Of a DNA stretch of 14,201 nucleotides, positions 7,061 to 14,179 are shown piece by piece (the stretch's first letter is position 1; each line of letters opens with the position of its first letter). The stretch covers positions 1-14,201 of the forward strand of contig URCD01000060.1 in the NCBI GenBank assembly GCA_900546215.1, given 5' to 3'. The notes beneath the pieces are model-generated. The model had not been told where the DNA came from, made no database searches, and was given only the letters and a program-made list of their open reading frames with translations. The stretch comes from an uncultured Eubacteriales bacterium (GTDB lineage: Bacteria; Bacillota; Clostridia; Lachnospirales; Anaerotignaceae). A program made the translations under genes and the position numbers.

Positions 7061-7907
7061 ACAAATGGATGAATTCAAAAAACAGTATGAAAATATTAAA
7101 GCATCGGAGGATTTAATTATGAAAGCGAATAAAGAGATAAAAAAATCAAAGACTAAAAGAGGTTTTAAAACAGGAGCAGGGGCAGTTGCAGCCTTTGTTG
7201 TGGCAGTTGGAGTGGTTGCTAATGTGAGCCCGTCATTCGCATATGCTATGAGCGATGTTCCGGTAATGGGAGACTTGGTTAAGGTAGTAACATTCGGAAA
7301 ATACGAAAATGTTGAAAACGGATATGAAATAAAAGTAAATACACCAAAAATTGAGGGTCTTGTGGATGAAGAATTACAGAAAAAGCTTAATGATGAATTT
7401 AAAGACCAGGCTGACAGTGTTATTGCCGGATTTGAGCAGAGTGTTAAGGAGCTTAAGGAGGAATTTGGCGATGAAACAGTTCATATGGGCATAGAATACA
7501 ACTATGAGGTGAAAACTGATAACGATGATATACTTGCTCTTGACACATACGTATATTTTGCCTCCGGCTCATCAACGTCAGTGCATAATTACTACACAAT
7601 AAATAAGCATACTGGTGAAATCTACACTCTTAAAGGAATGTTCAAGGATGGAGCCGATTATGTAACGCCTATAAGTGATTATGTTAAAGGTGAAATGGAA
7701 AGGCTTAATAAGGAAGAGGACGGCATGTTCTGGGTAGGAGATACTGAAATAGAAGGCTTTGAAAAGATAGCAGACGACCAGAAATTCTATATCAATAATG
7801 ACGGCAATATTGTAATTTGTTTCCAGAAATATGAAGTTGCAGCCGGTGCACAGGGCACGCCTGAGTTTGTTATTCCAAATGATGTGATAGCAGACATACT
7901 TAAATAA
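7053..7907 (+). CDS. RsiV-like membrane anti-sigma factor (DUF3298)
   Basis: This protein of 284 residues, about the size of B. subtilis RsiV, is the presumed inhibitor of the ECF sigma encoded just before it. Residues 1-38 are basic and cytoplasmic, 39-57 form one membrane helix, and the rest lies outside. AYA at 63-65 (in SPSFAYAMSD) is a good signal peptidase site directly after the helix. In B. subtilis, RsiV that has bound lysozyme is cut by signal peptidase at such a site, which starts release of SigV. The outer part (about 80-284) has the DUF3298/RsiV pattern: YEIKVNTPKIEGL, LNDEFKDQADSVI, then SVHNYYTINKHTGEIYTL and a C-terminal block ending PEFVIPNDVIADILK. The start codon overlaps the sigma gene by 8 bases. 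Lysozyme sensing here is inferred from the family. Confidence 0.88.
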   Translation: MSKQMDEFKKQYENIKASEDLIMKANKEIKKSKTKRGFKTGAGAVAAFVVAVGVVANVSPSFAYAMSDVPVMGDLVKVVTFGKYENVENGYEIKVNTPKIEGLVDEELQKKLNDEFKDQADSVIAGFEQSVKELKEEFGDETVHMGIEYNYEVKTDNDDILALDTYVYFASGSSTSVHNYYTINKHTGEIYTLKGMFKDGADYVTPISDYVKGEMERLNKEEDGMFWVGDTEIEGFEKIADDQKFYINNDGNIVICFQKYEVAAGAQGTPEFVIPNDVIADILK

Positions 7908-7908
7908 G

Positions 7909-7922
7909 TTAATCGCGATTAA
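7909..7922. repeat. Perfect palindrome TTAATCGCGATTAA
   Basis: A 14-base perfect palindrome begins two bases after the anti-sigma stop codon, ahead of the terminator. Its CG-rich centre stands out in an AT-rich gap. It may be an operator-like site or part of the 3' end of the transcript; no function can be assigned. Confidence 0.45.
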
Positions 7923-7940
7923 AATATATTACACCCTCGA

Positions 7941-7973
7941 ATACGCCGGATATTTATATCCGGTGTATTTTTT
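7941..7973 (+). terminator. Intrinsic terminator of the sigma/anti-sigma operon
   Basis: ATACGCCGGATAT (7941-7953) pairs with ATATCCGGTGTAT (7956-7968) with one G-T wobble, the innermost bases forming the loop, followed by a T-run to 7973. It separates the operon from the sigma-F promoter that starts 8 bases later. Confidence 0.9.
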
Positions 7974-7980
7974 AAAATTT

Positions 7981-8010
7981 GTATAAAGGTCTTTTTCTGC
8001 GGCAATAATA
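7981..8010 (+). promoter_or_regulatory. Sigma-F (forespore) promoter of the spoIIQ-like gene
   Basis: GTATA (7981-7985), exactly 15 bases, then GGCAATAATA (8001-8010) fits every specified position of the B. subtilis sigma-F consensus (GYWTA, N15, GGNRANANTW). The start of transcription would be near 8016, about 39 bases before the ATG. In B. subtilis spoIIQ is a sigma-F gene, so promoter and product support one another. Confidence 0.8.
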
Positions 8011-8054
8011 CTTTCAGAGAAATCAAATGATTTCACTTTTATGGAGGTGCCAAA

Positions 8055-8765
8055 ATGAAAAGGAACAAATTTATGGAGTTTTTAAACAGCAAAGGCCAGT
8101 ATGCGGCAATCTTTGCGTTTATAGTTGTAGCGGGTATCTGCGCCGGTACAGCAGCCTATAACAAAGGCCTAAATAACAATGAAGCCACAAGCGAGCCCAA
8201 TACCACAAGCGAGCCTGTATTGACTAATAAAAACGCAGAGAAAAAACCTGAACAGACAGATAGTACAACAAACACAGAACCTGTTAAAACACAGGAAAAC
8301 ACAGCGCCTGAAACAGAGAACAATACGGCCCTTCTTGACGGTGAGGATGGAGAGGATTTTGAAATAGCCCTCACATGGCCCGTTGACGGTGATATTTTAA
8401 TGGGCTACAGCCCTAACTCACTTGTCTATGACCCTACGCTTGATCAGTATAGAACAAATGACAGTGTTTGCATTGCAGCCGGAGAAGGCTCAAATGTGGC
8501 TGCTGCCGCTGATGGTACTGTTGCCGAGGTAGTAGAAGACGAGACAAAGGGAAATTATGTTGTTATAGAGCATGAAAACGGCTGGAAGACTACATACAGC
8601 CAGCTTGCGGATATTCAGGTAGCCGCCGGCGATGCTGTAGAAAAAGGCGAGACCTTGGGTGTAGTTGCAAGCCCTTCAATCTATTCATCAGCTATGGGTT
8701 CACATGTAGAATTTACCGTGACTCTGGATGATATGACTGTTGACCCGGAAGTCGCCGTTGGATAA
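8055..8765 (+). CDS. spoIIQ: SpoIIQ-like stage II sporulation protein with degenerate M23 domain
   Basis: This is a 236-residue membrane-anchored protein, probably the forespore half of the SpoIIQ-SpoIIIAH channel that links mother cell and forespore during engulfment. It has a short basic N-terminus, one membrane helix (about 15-36), a low-complexity Thr/Glu/Pro linker (40-95), then a LytM/M23-type domain (about 105-234). The block WPVDGDILMGYSP, LVYDPTLDQYRT is the entry to the domain seen in SpoIIQ. The metalloprotease residues are gone: N135 and C139 stand where the first His and the Asp ligands belong, Q183 replaces the Tyr-x-His histidine, and H-V-E (217-219) replaces H-x-H. Only H217 remains, so hydrolytic activity is very unlikely and a structural role is inferred. 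The ribosome binding site GGAGGTG is 5 bases from the ATG. It is a single-gene unit with its own sigma-F promoter and terminator. Confidence 0.82.
   Translation: MKRNKFMEFLNSKGQYAAIFAFIVVAGICAGTAAYNKGLNNNEATSEPNTTSEPVLTNKNAEKKPEQTDSTTNTEPVKTQENTAPETENNTALLDGEDGEDFEIALTWPVDGDILMGYSPNSLVYDPTLDQYRTNDSVCIAAGEGSNVAAAADGTVAEVVEDETKGNYVVIEHENGWKTTYSQLADIQVAAGDAVEKGETLGVVASPSIYSSAMGSHVEFTVTLDDMTVDPEVAVG
8185..8215 (+). repeat. 13-base direct repeat in the spoIIQ-like linker
   Basis: CCACAAGCGAGCC occurs at 8185-8197 and 8203-8215, an 18-base (six-codon) period. It encodes the doubled Thr-Ser-Glu-Pro in the flexible linker and probably reflects a small in-frame duplication. Confidence 0.6.
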
Positions 8766-8795
8766 AACTGAATATTAGCCGCAAAGGGGCGGTGC

Positions 8796-8824
8796 AAAAA
8801 CAGATGGCATGCCATCTGTTTTTT
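8796..8824 (+). terminator. Intrinsic terminator of the spoIIQ-like gene
   Basis: CAGATGGCATGCCATCTG (8801-8818) is a perfect palindrome flanked by five A before and six T after, about 30 bases past the stop codon. The symmetry means it could also stop transcription from the other strand. Confidence 0.88.
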
Positions 8825-8849
8825 GTCGTTTAATCATTTAATTTTTATA

Positions 8850-8877
8850 TTGGGTTTTTTTGCATATGTGTTATAAT
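8850..8877 (+). promoter_or_regulatory. Extended -10 sigma-A promoter of pgi
   Basis: TG-T-TATAAT (8869-8877) is a complete extended -10 box. TTGGGT (8850-8855) stands 16 bases before TATAAT as a weak -35. Transcription should begin near 8884, leaving a leader of about 75 bases in which I see no stable structure. Confidence 0.65.
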
Positions 8878-8959
8878 ATCCATATAAAGCTAAAAGAAAA
8901 ATTTAAATATATAAAAGTTTGCTGCAGAATTTTATTAACCTACCAAGGAGGATAACGCG

Positions 8960-10390
8960 ATGATATTTTCACAGGAGCGAAAGAGGGAACTTAATATCAG
9001 AATTGACTATAACAATATGATGAAGAAGTATGTTGGAGAATACGGTATCTCTGATGCAGAGCTGTCTGCTTTGTCGGGCAAGGCAGCAAAGGCGCATAAA
9101 GCTATGGAGGAGAAAAGAACAAACGGAGGCATGGACTGGAGAAACCTTCCGTATAATCAAAAAGAAGTGGTAGAGGATATAAAGGCTTATGTGGACTCAG
9201 TAAAGGAGCATACCGAGGCCTTTGTAGTTTTGGGCATAGGCGGCTCGGCTTTAGGCCCTATATGTGTGCAGCAGGCTATTAACCATCCGTTTTACAATGA
9301 GCTTTCTAAAGAAAAGCGTGGCGGCTATCCCAAACTTTATGTCGCAGATAATGTTGATCCTGAAAGGCTCGCATACCTTTTTGATGTTATTGATATTAAA
9401 AAGTGCATATTCAACTGTGTATCAAAAAGCGGAAGCACTTCCGAAACGATGAGTCAGTTTATGATAATAAAGGAAATGCTTGAAGAGAAGCTTGGAAAGG
9501 CTGAGGCTTCAAAGCATATCGTATGCACAACAGATATAGAAAAGGGAAACCTTATTAAAATAGCCAAGGAAGAAGGCTACAAGACGTTTATTATTCCCTC
9601 AGGAGTCGGAGGAAGATTTTCCGAGCTCACACCTGTTGGCTTGCTTCCGGCGGCAATGTGCGGAATTGATATTGAAATGCTGCTTGACGGAGCTGCCTAT
9701 ATGGATGAGCTTTCAAAAAATGAGGATGTTTTTAAAAATCCCTCTTATATGTTTGCTCTTTTAAGCTATATATCAATGGAGCAGGGTAAAAATATTTCCG
9801 TTATGATGCCTTATGCAGACAGCCTTAAATATGTTTCGGACTGGTTTGCACAGCTTTGGGCGGAGTCTCTTGGCAAGAAATATGACAATGCAGGAAATAT
9901 TGTAAATGCGGGACAGACGCCCGTTAAAGCTCTCGGCGTTACAGACCAGCATTCACAGGTGCAGCTTTATACGGAAGGGCCATTTGATAAAATGATAGTT
10001 CTTCTTGGCGTAGACAAATTCAGGGAAACAGTAACAATCCCTGAGATATACGGCGATATTCCCAGCCTTGGTTTTTTAGGAGGAGTTACCCAGAACAGGC
10101 TCATTGCTACAGAACAGATGGCAACAGAATACGCGCTTCAGAAGGCGGGAAAATCAAATATGACTATTACGCTTCCGGAAGTCAATGAGTTTACGTTAGG
10201 ACAGCTTCTTTATATGTTTGAGGTTGCTACTGGTTTTGCCGGAGAGCTTCTTAATATTAATGCGTTTGACCAGCCCGGTGTTGAGGAGGGGAAAAACGCC
10301 ACCTATGCAATGTTTGGCAGACCTGGCTATGAAGAAAAGAAGGCGGAGCTTGATGCGAAGCCCGAGAAAAGTGAAAAATATATGATTTAA
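8960..10390 (+). CDS. pgi: Glucose-6-phosphate isomerase
   Basis: This enzyme interconverts glucose 6-phosphate and fructose 6-phosphate in glycolysis and gluconeogenesis, in the cytoplasm. The 476-residue protein shows the SIS fold and both family signatures: GGRFSELTPVGLLPAA (217-232) and INAFDQPGVEEGK (433-445). Other marks are LGIGGSALGP (91-100), the phosphate loop SKSGST (155-160), catalytic Glu E302 in WAESLGK, His H331 in TDQHSQVQLY and Lys K445. The length is slightly above the roughly 450 residues of the short Gram-positive type, mainly from a charged C-terminal tail. The ATG has an almost ideal ribosome binding site, AAGGAGG at 8945-8951, with 8 bases between. It has its own extended -10 promoter and terminator, so it is probably a housekeeping single-gene unit. 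Nothing is odd about the sequence. Confidence 0.98.
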   Translation: MIFSQERKRELNIRIDYNNMMKKYVGEYGISDAELSALSGKAAKAHKAMEEKRTNGGMDWRNLPYNQKEVVEDIKAYVDSVKEHTEAFVVLGIGGSALGPICVQQAINHPFYNELSKEKRGGYPKLYVADNVDPERLAYLFDVIDIKKCIFNCVSKSGSTSETMSQFMIIKEMLEEKLGKAEASKHIVCTTDIEKGNLIKIAKEEGYKTFIIPSGVGGRFSELTPVGLLPAAMCGIDIEMLLDGAAYMDELSKNEDVFKNPSYMFALLSYISMEQGKNISVMMPYADSLKYVSDWFAQLWAESLGKKYDNAGNIVNAGQTPVKALGVTDQHSQVQLYTEGPFDKMIVLLGVDKFRETVTIPEIYGDIPSLGFLGGVTQNRLIATEQMATEYALQKAGKSNMTITLPEVNEFTLGQLLYMFEVATGFAGELLNINAFDQPGVEEGKNATYAMFGRPGYEEKKAELDAKPEKSEKYMI

Positions 10391-10395
10391 AAAAT

Positions 10396-10426
10396 ATACC
10401 GGCATGCGCGCAGCGCATGCCGGTAT
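10396..10426. terminator. Bidirectional hairpin between pgi and the histidine kinase gene
   Basis: A perfect 14-base stem (10396-10409 with 10413-10426) surrounds a 3-base loop and begins 6 bases after the pgi stop. The + side tail (TTAATTTAGA) is only moderately T-rich, while the - side tail is a clear T-run. It can therefore end both pgi and the convergent two-component operon. The remaining 111 bases before the kinase stop hold one minor imperfect hairpin and nothing else I can support. Confidence 0.8.
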
Positions 10427-10537
10427 TTAATTTAGACTCTCTTTAAAATTTAGACAGCAGATATCTAAAGCTTAAAATTAACGTCATATGGATAGTTCTG
10501 TAATTATGCAGCTGTAAAAACAGCATAATACACCTTG

Positions 10538-11440
10538 TTATTTAGGGAGAAATACCGAAAATGTGGAGCCTTTGCCAGGTTCTGATGAAACCTTTATATA
10601 TCCTTTTTCTGATGATATAATTTCTCTTGCCAGAAAGAGACCTATTCCGACTCCGTCCTCATCACTCACTTTTGCGCTGCGGTAAAAGCGGCCGAATATT
10701 TTGCTGTACTCCTCCTTGTCTATTCCAATTCCGTTGTCAGATATATCTATTCGGCAGAACATATCATAGGGTATTATACTAAACTCTATTTTTCCTCCGC
10801 TTGGCGTGTACTTTACAGCGTTGTCAGCTATATTGTTAATTGCTTCGGCAGTCCATTTTATATCAAATACAGCCTCGCAGACAGTTTCAGGAAATACAAT
10901 TTCAATATTTTTAGCCTTAGCTTTTGGCAGTATATTTTCCCTCACGGAGACTAAAAGTCTGCTTATATCATCTTTTTTTGGCGAAACCGATATAATTCCG
11001 GTTTCAAGCCGGGAAAGATTTACGAGAGAATTTATAAGAAAATTTAGCTTTTCAGACTGGGAGACAAGAAGATTGACATACTGACGGCAATCGTTGGGGA
11101 GTTCAGTTTCGCTGACTAGCTGGGCGTAGAGCAAAATATTTGCAATGGGTGTTTTAGTCTGATGGGATATATCTGCTATAAGCTCTTTTATTTTGTCCCT
11201 CTCAGATTTTATTTTGTCTGAGGAAAGTGAGCTTTGGGCAAGAAATTTGGACAGCTTGGCCTCTAATGAGGAATACATTGTCTCATCAAATATAAATTGG
11301 TCAAAATTTCCTGATATAGCTCTGTCTAGCATTTTTGACAGGCCGTCCATTGACTTTTTTAATGTAATCCTATCATATATAAAAAGGCAAATAGAACATA
11401 AAAATAATATTGCTGCTGAAAGCAGAATGAATTTATCCAT
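10538..11440 (-). CDS. Membrane sensor histidine kinase
   Basis: This 300-residue kinase is the partner of the response regulator encoded just before it. One membrane helix (about 4-22) is followed directly by a linker helix and the dimerisation/phosphoacceptor domain with H93 in ISHQTKTPIANI. The ATP-binding domain shows the N box NIADNAVKYT (203-212), G1 DNGIGI (235-240) and G2 GVGIGLFLAREI (263-274). There is no outer sensor domain and no clear second membrane helix, so the signal probably reaches it through another membrane protein or the bilayer. ATG 11440 is chosen because it forms a TAATG overlap with the regulator's stop, with GGTG just ahead; ATG 11455 is in frame but lies 16 bases inside the regulator gene. 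The nearby FtsX-type permease suggests it senses or controls that transporter, which is inference. Confidence 0.92.
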   Translation of the reverse strand: MDKFILLSAAILFLCSICLFIYDRITLKKSMDGLSKMLDRAISGNFDQFIFDETMYSSLEAKLSKFLAQSSLSSDKIKSERDKIKELIADISHQTKTPIANILLYAQLVSETELPNDCRQYVNLLVSQSEKLNFLINSLVNLSRLETGIISVSPKKDDISRLLVSVRENILPKAKAKNIEIVFPETVCEAVFDIKWTAEAINNIADNAVKYTPSGGKIEFSIIPYDMFCRIDISDNGIGIDKEEYSKIFGRFYRSAKVSDEDGVGIGLFLAREIISSEKGYIKVSSEPGKGSTFSVFLPK

Positions 11441-12102
11441 TATTTCACCGCCCATGTATAGCCTATACCGTAAATCGTTTTTATTGGATTGGAGCTTCCA
11501 AGCTTATCCCTTAACCTTTTCACAGCCACGGAAAGAGCGTTTTCATCTACAAATTCACTCCCATCAATCCAAATGCCGTCATAAAGGCTGTCGCGTGTTA
11601 CGGTATTGCCTCTGTTTTCAATTAGTATTCTAAGAAGCTTTTGTTCTGTTTTTGATAAGTCAACCGCGTTTTTGTCCACAGTAAATTCAAGCTTATCAAA
11701 GTCAAAGTAATATTTATCCGACTTATAAATATTGGAGGCCTTTTTCTTTTTTCTTAGCTGTACATTTACTCTGGCCCTTAGAACCGCAAGCGAAAACGGC
11801 TTTGTTATATAATCGTCAGCGCCAAGCTCAAATCCTGAAACAATATCTGTTTCCATATCGTTGGCGGTAAGCAAAATTACAGGAGTGTCATGATATTCTT
11901 TGATGTCTGCAAGAAAATCCAGACCGCTTCCGTCCGGCAGATTAACGTCAAGTATTATTAAATCAAATTTTTTGCTGGCTGTAAGTATTCTGGCTGTACG
12001 CAAATCAAACGCACTCTCAAATAAAATATTTGCATCTCTCAGTGCAAGGGCTATTCCGTTGTTAAGCGCCTTGTCATCTTCTACTATCAGTATTTTATCC
12101 AT
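11440..12102 (-). CDS. OmpR-family response regulator
   Basis: This 220-residue transcription regulator has a receiver domain (1-120) and a winged-helix DNA-binding domain (about 130-218). The acidic pair is in VEDD (7-10), the phosphate-accepting aspartate is D52 in LDVNLPDGSG, the conserved Thr lies in LLTAND, and the conserved Lys in YITKPFS. The C-terminal half has the OmpR/PhoB pattern LSKTEQKLLRILIENRG, ENALSVAVKRLRDKLG and YGIGYTW. Phosphorylation by the downstream kinase should control DNA binding. The site GGTGAT lies 6 bases before the ATG. Its own promoter overlaps the terminator of the upstream permease gene, and the transcript leader would be only about 12 bases. The permease or its missing ATPase gene is the obvious candidate target, but no operator is identified. 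Confidence 0.95.
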   Translation of the reverse strand: MDKILIVEDDKALNNGIALALRDANILFESAFDLRTARILTASKKFDLIILDVNLPDGSGLDFLADIKEYHDTPVILLTANDMETDIVSGFELGADDYITKPFSLAVLRARVNVQLRKKKKASNIYKSDKYYFDFDKLEFTVDKNAVDLSKTEQKLLRILIENRGNTVTRDSLYDGIWIDGSEFVDENALSVAVKRLRDKLGSSNPIKTIYGIGYTWAVK

Positions 12103-12120
12103 TTAAACATCACCGTATTG

Positions 12121-12149
12121 AGTATATCAAAAATGCCTCCGCCTATCAA
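12121..12149 (-). promoter_or_regulatory. Sigma-A promoter of the two-component operon, embedded in a terminator
   Basis: On the - strand TTGATA (12149-12144) and TATACT (12126-12121) are exactly 17 bases apart, a strong consensus match (4-5 of 6 in each box). The -35 box is the loop of the terminator that ends the permease gene, and the spacer is its 3' arm plus T-run. Transcription should start near 12114, directly at the ribosome binding site of the response regulator gene. Confidence 0.7.
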
Positions 12150-12158
12150 GGCAGAGGC
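12129..12158 (-). terminator. Intrinsic terminator of the ABC permease gene
   Basis: Read on the - strand, GCCTCTGCC (12158-12150) pairs with GGCGGAGGC (12143-12135) through eight standard pairs and one wobble, followed by ATTTTT. It begins 9 bases after the permease stop. The stem pairs better on this strand than on the +, confirming its direction. Confidence 0.82.
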
Positions 12159-12166
12159 GTTTTTGC

Positions 12167-14179
12167 TTATTCAGTTTCAGAAAGCCTTTCCACAATTGAG
12201 TGTTTGGAAGCCGATTTATATGTTATAAGCGGCATAATTATGCCAAGCAGTATGAATATTGGAGCTACGGCCAAAACAGGCGCTATAGTAAACTTATAGC
12301 TGAAAAACCAAAACATACTCTCAAATACCGATGACATTACAGGCCCGGTGATAAGGCTTAGAATTAAAGATGCTATTATAGAGCCGGCAGCATAGCATAA
12401 TCCTTCAAATACAAGCATTGTTTTCAGTTGGTTTCCTGTCATGCCAACAGACTGAAGCACCGCAAATTCCCTTCTTCTGGTAATAATACCTGTAAGAATT
12501 GCGTTAAGGAAATTAAGAATGCCCACTATTCCGATAATAAGGCTTAACACACCACCTAAAATTATAAACATAGAACGGAAGGACTCAAATTCCGCAGCTA
12601 TTGTTGCCTTACTGTCGTAATCATACTGAGGCATCTGGTTTTTTGTGAAATCAGAAAGGAAGCTTTCCATACTGCCTTCGGTTTCGTCCGTTGTATCAAA
12701 GGCATAGTATAAAATATTTTCAGTACCTGTATCCTGTATAAAAGTCTGATCGTTAAGTACAAACTCATCTGCACTATAGTATCGGTAGCTGAGGGAGTGG
12801 GGTACATCTACAAGTGCAGCCACCTCATATTCTACGTCGTGATATTTTGTAATGCGGCTGTCATAGCTTATATCGTCAGAAATGTTGTCAGGATCCAGGA
12901 TTTCACCTGTATCGGTATCATAATATTCCCTTTCGTCCACATAACGCAGAGTTACCTTGTCGCCAATTTTAGCCCAGTGGCTGTCCATATAGGGTTTGCC
13001 GTAATCGTCACTGCTGTATACAGCAGCGATAAAGCGGGTTCCCGGCTCATAAATTTTTGATATATCGCCTTCAAGCACTGTCAGCTTGTCAAGTATCCCC
13101 TGTTCCATACCAAACAGCTGTACCCTGTCTGCCAGCTTTCCGTCACTATTTTTTTCAGCCCTATCGACCATCCAGTTAAGTGTTTGCTCATCATTCCAAC
13201 GTCCATAGGCATCACGGAAATATTCCTCGGTAACAAACTCCTGAATATCACTGACATCTCCGTAGGTAAGCCCACCGCCGGTTATGTCTGCGTGTGCAGT
13301 TACTTCATTTATTATTTCCTTTGGAAGTGCCTGATCAAGAGACCAGAAACCTCCTGTCTGAAAATATTTTGCGTCGGCAACGACGAAGTCGGCTGCAATC
13401 TGACGGCTTATATATTTGTCCATATTAAAGCCGTTTGTAAAAGTAACAGTAAGATTAAGGAGCACAACGGCAAGTGTAAGAGATATAATTGTTATTGCAG
13501 TTCTTGCGCGGTTTCGTCCAAGGTTTGCCATTGCCATGGCAAATAATGACGCTCCTTTTTTTGATTTCCTTACTGCCTTATTGCCCTTTAATCCTTCGGA
13601 ATAGCGAATGGCCTCAATAGGAGATACTTTGGCCGCCATTTTTCCGGGTTTACGACAGGATATTAAAACAGTAATAAGCGCGAACAGAGCAGAAACAATG
13701 AAAATTAGTGGGCTGGCGGATAATCCCTCTACTGGTATACCGTCAAGACGTGATATTACTATAGGTGTTAAAGCCGCCCCTATACCGTATCCCGTAATAA
13801 GTCCTATAGGGATACCTATTACTGAAAGCCACAGCGCCTGAGTACGTATTATACGGCGTAGCTGACGTCCTGTCGTTCCTATAGTTTTAAGCAGGCCATA
13901 AAATCTTATATCGTTTACCACTGAAATCTGAAATACGTTATAGATAATAAGATAGCCCGTAAATATTATAAGAAGAAGCAAAACTGCTATTAATGCCACG
14001 GTGACAAAATCCATATCGTTTACAAGCTGGGCTCCTGTATAACCCCAGTTTATGCCGGTTGCGATGTAGTTGTCTCCGGCGGAACGGCTTTCAGACTGAA
14101 AACCATGCCTTTCAAGTATTTTATCAACATTGCTTTGTATGTTCATGGTGTAGTAAGTTTGAAGAGACTTCTTAATCAA
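12167..14179 (-). CDS. FtsX-type ABC transporter permease, N-terminally short (possible pseudogene)
   Basis: This is a large ABC permease of the FtsX/MacB superfamily. Membrane helices lie near 58-82, 113-136, 156-175, 226-246, 537-562, 596-615 and 634-656. A long outer domain (about 250-530) sits between the two FtsX halves. FYGLLKTIGTTGRQLRR (93-109) and KVSPIEAIRYSE (184-195) are typical of the first half, and RRREFAVLQSVGMTGNQL (about 568-585) of the second. Related permeases have about 800-870 residues with a first helix and outer domain before this point; those are absent. The first possible codon is TTG 14179, the first ATG is 14146, and neither has a ribosome binding site. All three - strand frames meet stops between 14172 and 14188. 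It may be a 5'-truncated or frameshifted gene, or an assembly-edge effect. The ATPase partner is not in the window. Confidence 0.82.
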   Translation of the reverse strand: MIKKSLQTYYTMNIQSNVDKILERHGFQSESRSAGDNYIATGINWGYTGAQLVNDMDFVTVALIAVLLLLIIFTGYLIIYNVFQISVVNDIRFYGLLKTIGTTGRQLRRIIRTQALWLSVIGIPIGLITGYGIGAALTPIVISRLDGIPVEGLSASPLIFIVSALFALITVLISCRKPGKMAAKVSPIEAIRYSEGLKGNKAVRKSKKGASLFAMAMANLGRNRARTAITIISLTLAVVLLNLTVTFTNGFNMDKYISRQIAADFVVADAKYFQTGGFWSLDQALPKEIINEVTAHADITGGGLTYGDVSDIQEFVTEEYFRDAYGRWNDEQTLNWMVDRAEKNSDGKLADRVQLFGMEQGILDKLTVLEGDISKIYEPGTRFIAAVYSSDDYGKPYMDSHWAKIGDKVTLRYVDEREYYDTDTGEILDPDNISDDISYDSRITKYHDVEYEVAALVDVPHSLSYRYYSADEFVLNDQTFIQDTGTENILYYAFDTTDETEGSMESFLSDFTKNQMPQYDYDSKATIAAEFESFRSMFIILGGVLSLIIGIVGILNFLNAILTGIITRRREFAVLQSVGMTGNQLKTMLVFEGLCYAAGSIIASLILSLITGPVMSSVFESMFWFFSYKFTIAPVLAVAPIFILLGIIMPLITYKSASKHSIVERLSETE

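Noticed and set aside
8055..8765. Active M23 peptidoglycan endopeptidase
   Set aside because: The zinc-ligand positions read Asn, Cys and Glu, and the Tyr-x-His histidine is Gln, so catalysis is not credible.
8862..8888. Possible sigma-G-like promoter before pgi (GCATA ... CATATAA)
   Set aside because: The spacer is 14 bases instead of about 15 and the -10 box misses a key T. The extended sigma-A -10 box overlaps it and suits a housekeeping gene better.
10503..10529. Second hairpin between pgi and the kinase gene
   Set aside because: The stem is GCTGT/ACAGC with an outer AT stem and a 3-base bulge, and no T-run follows on either strand, so it is not supported as a terminator.
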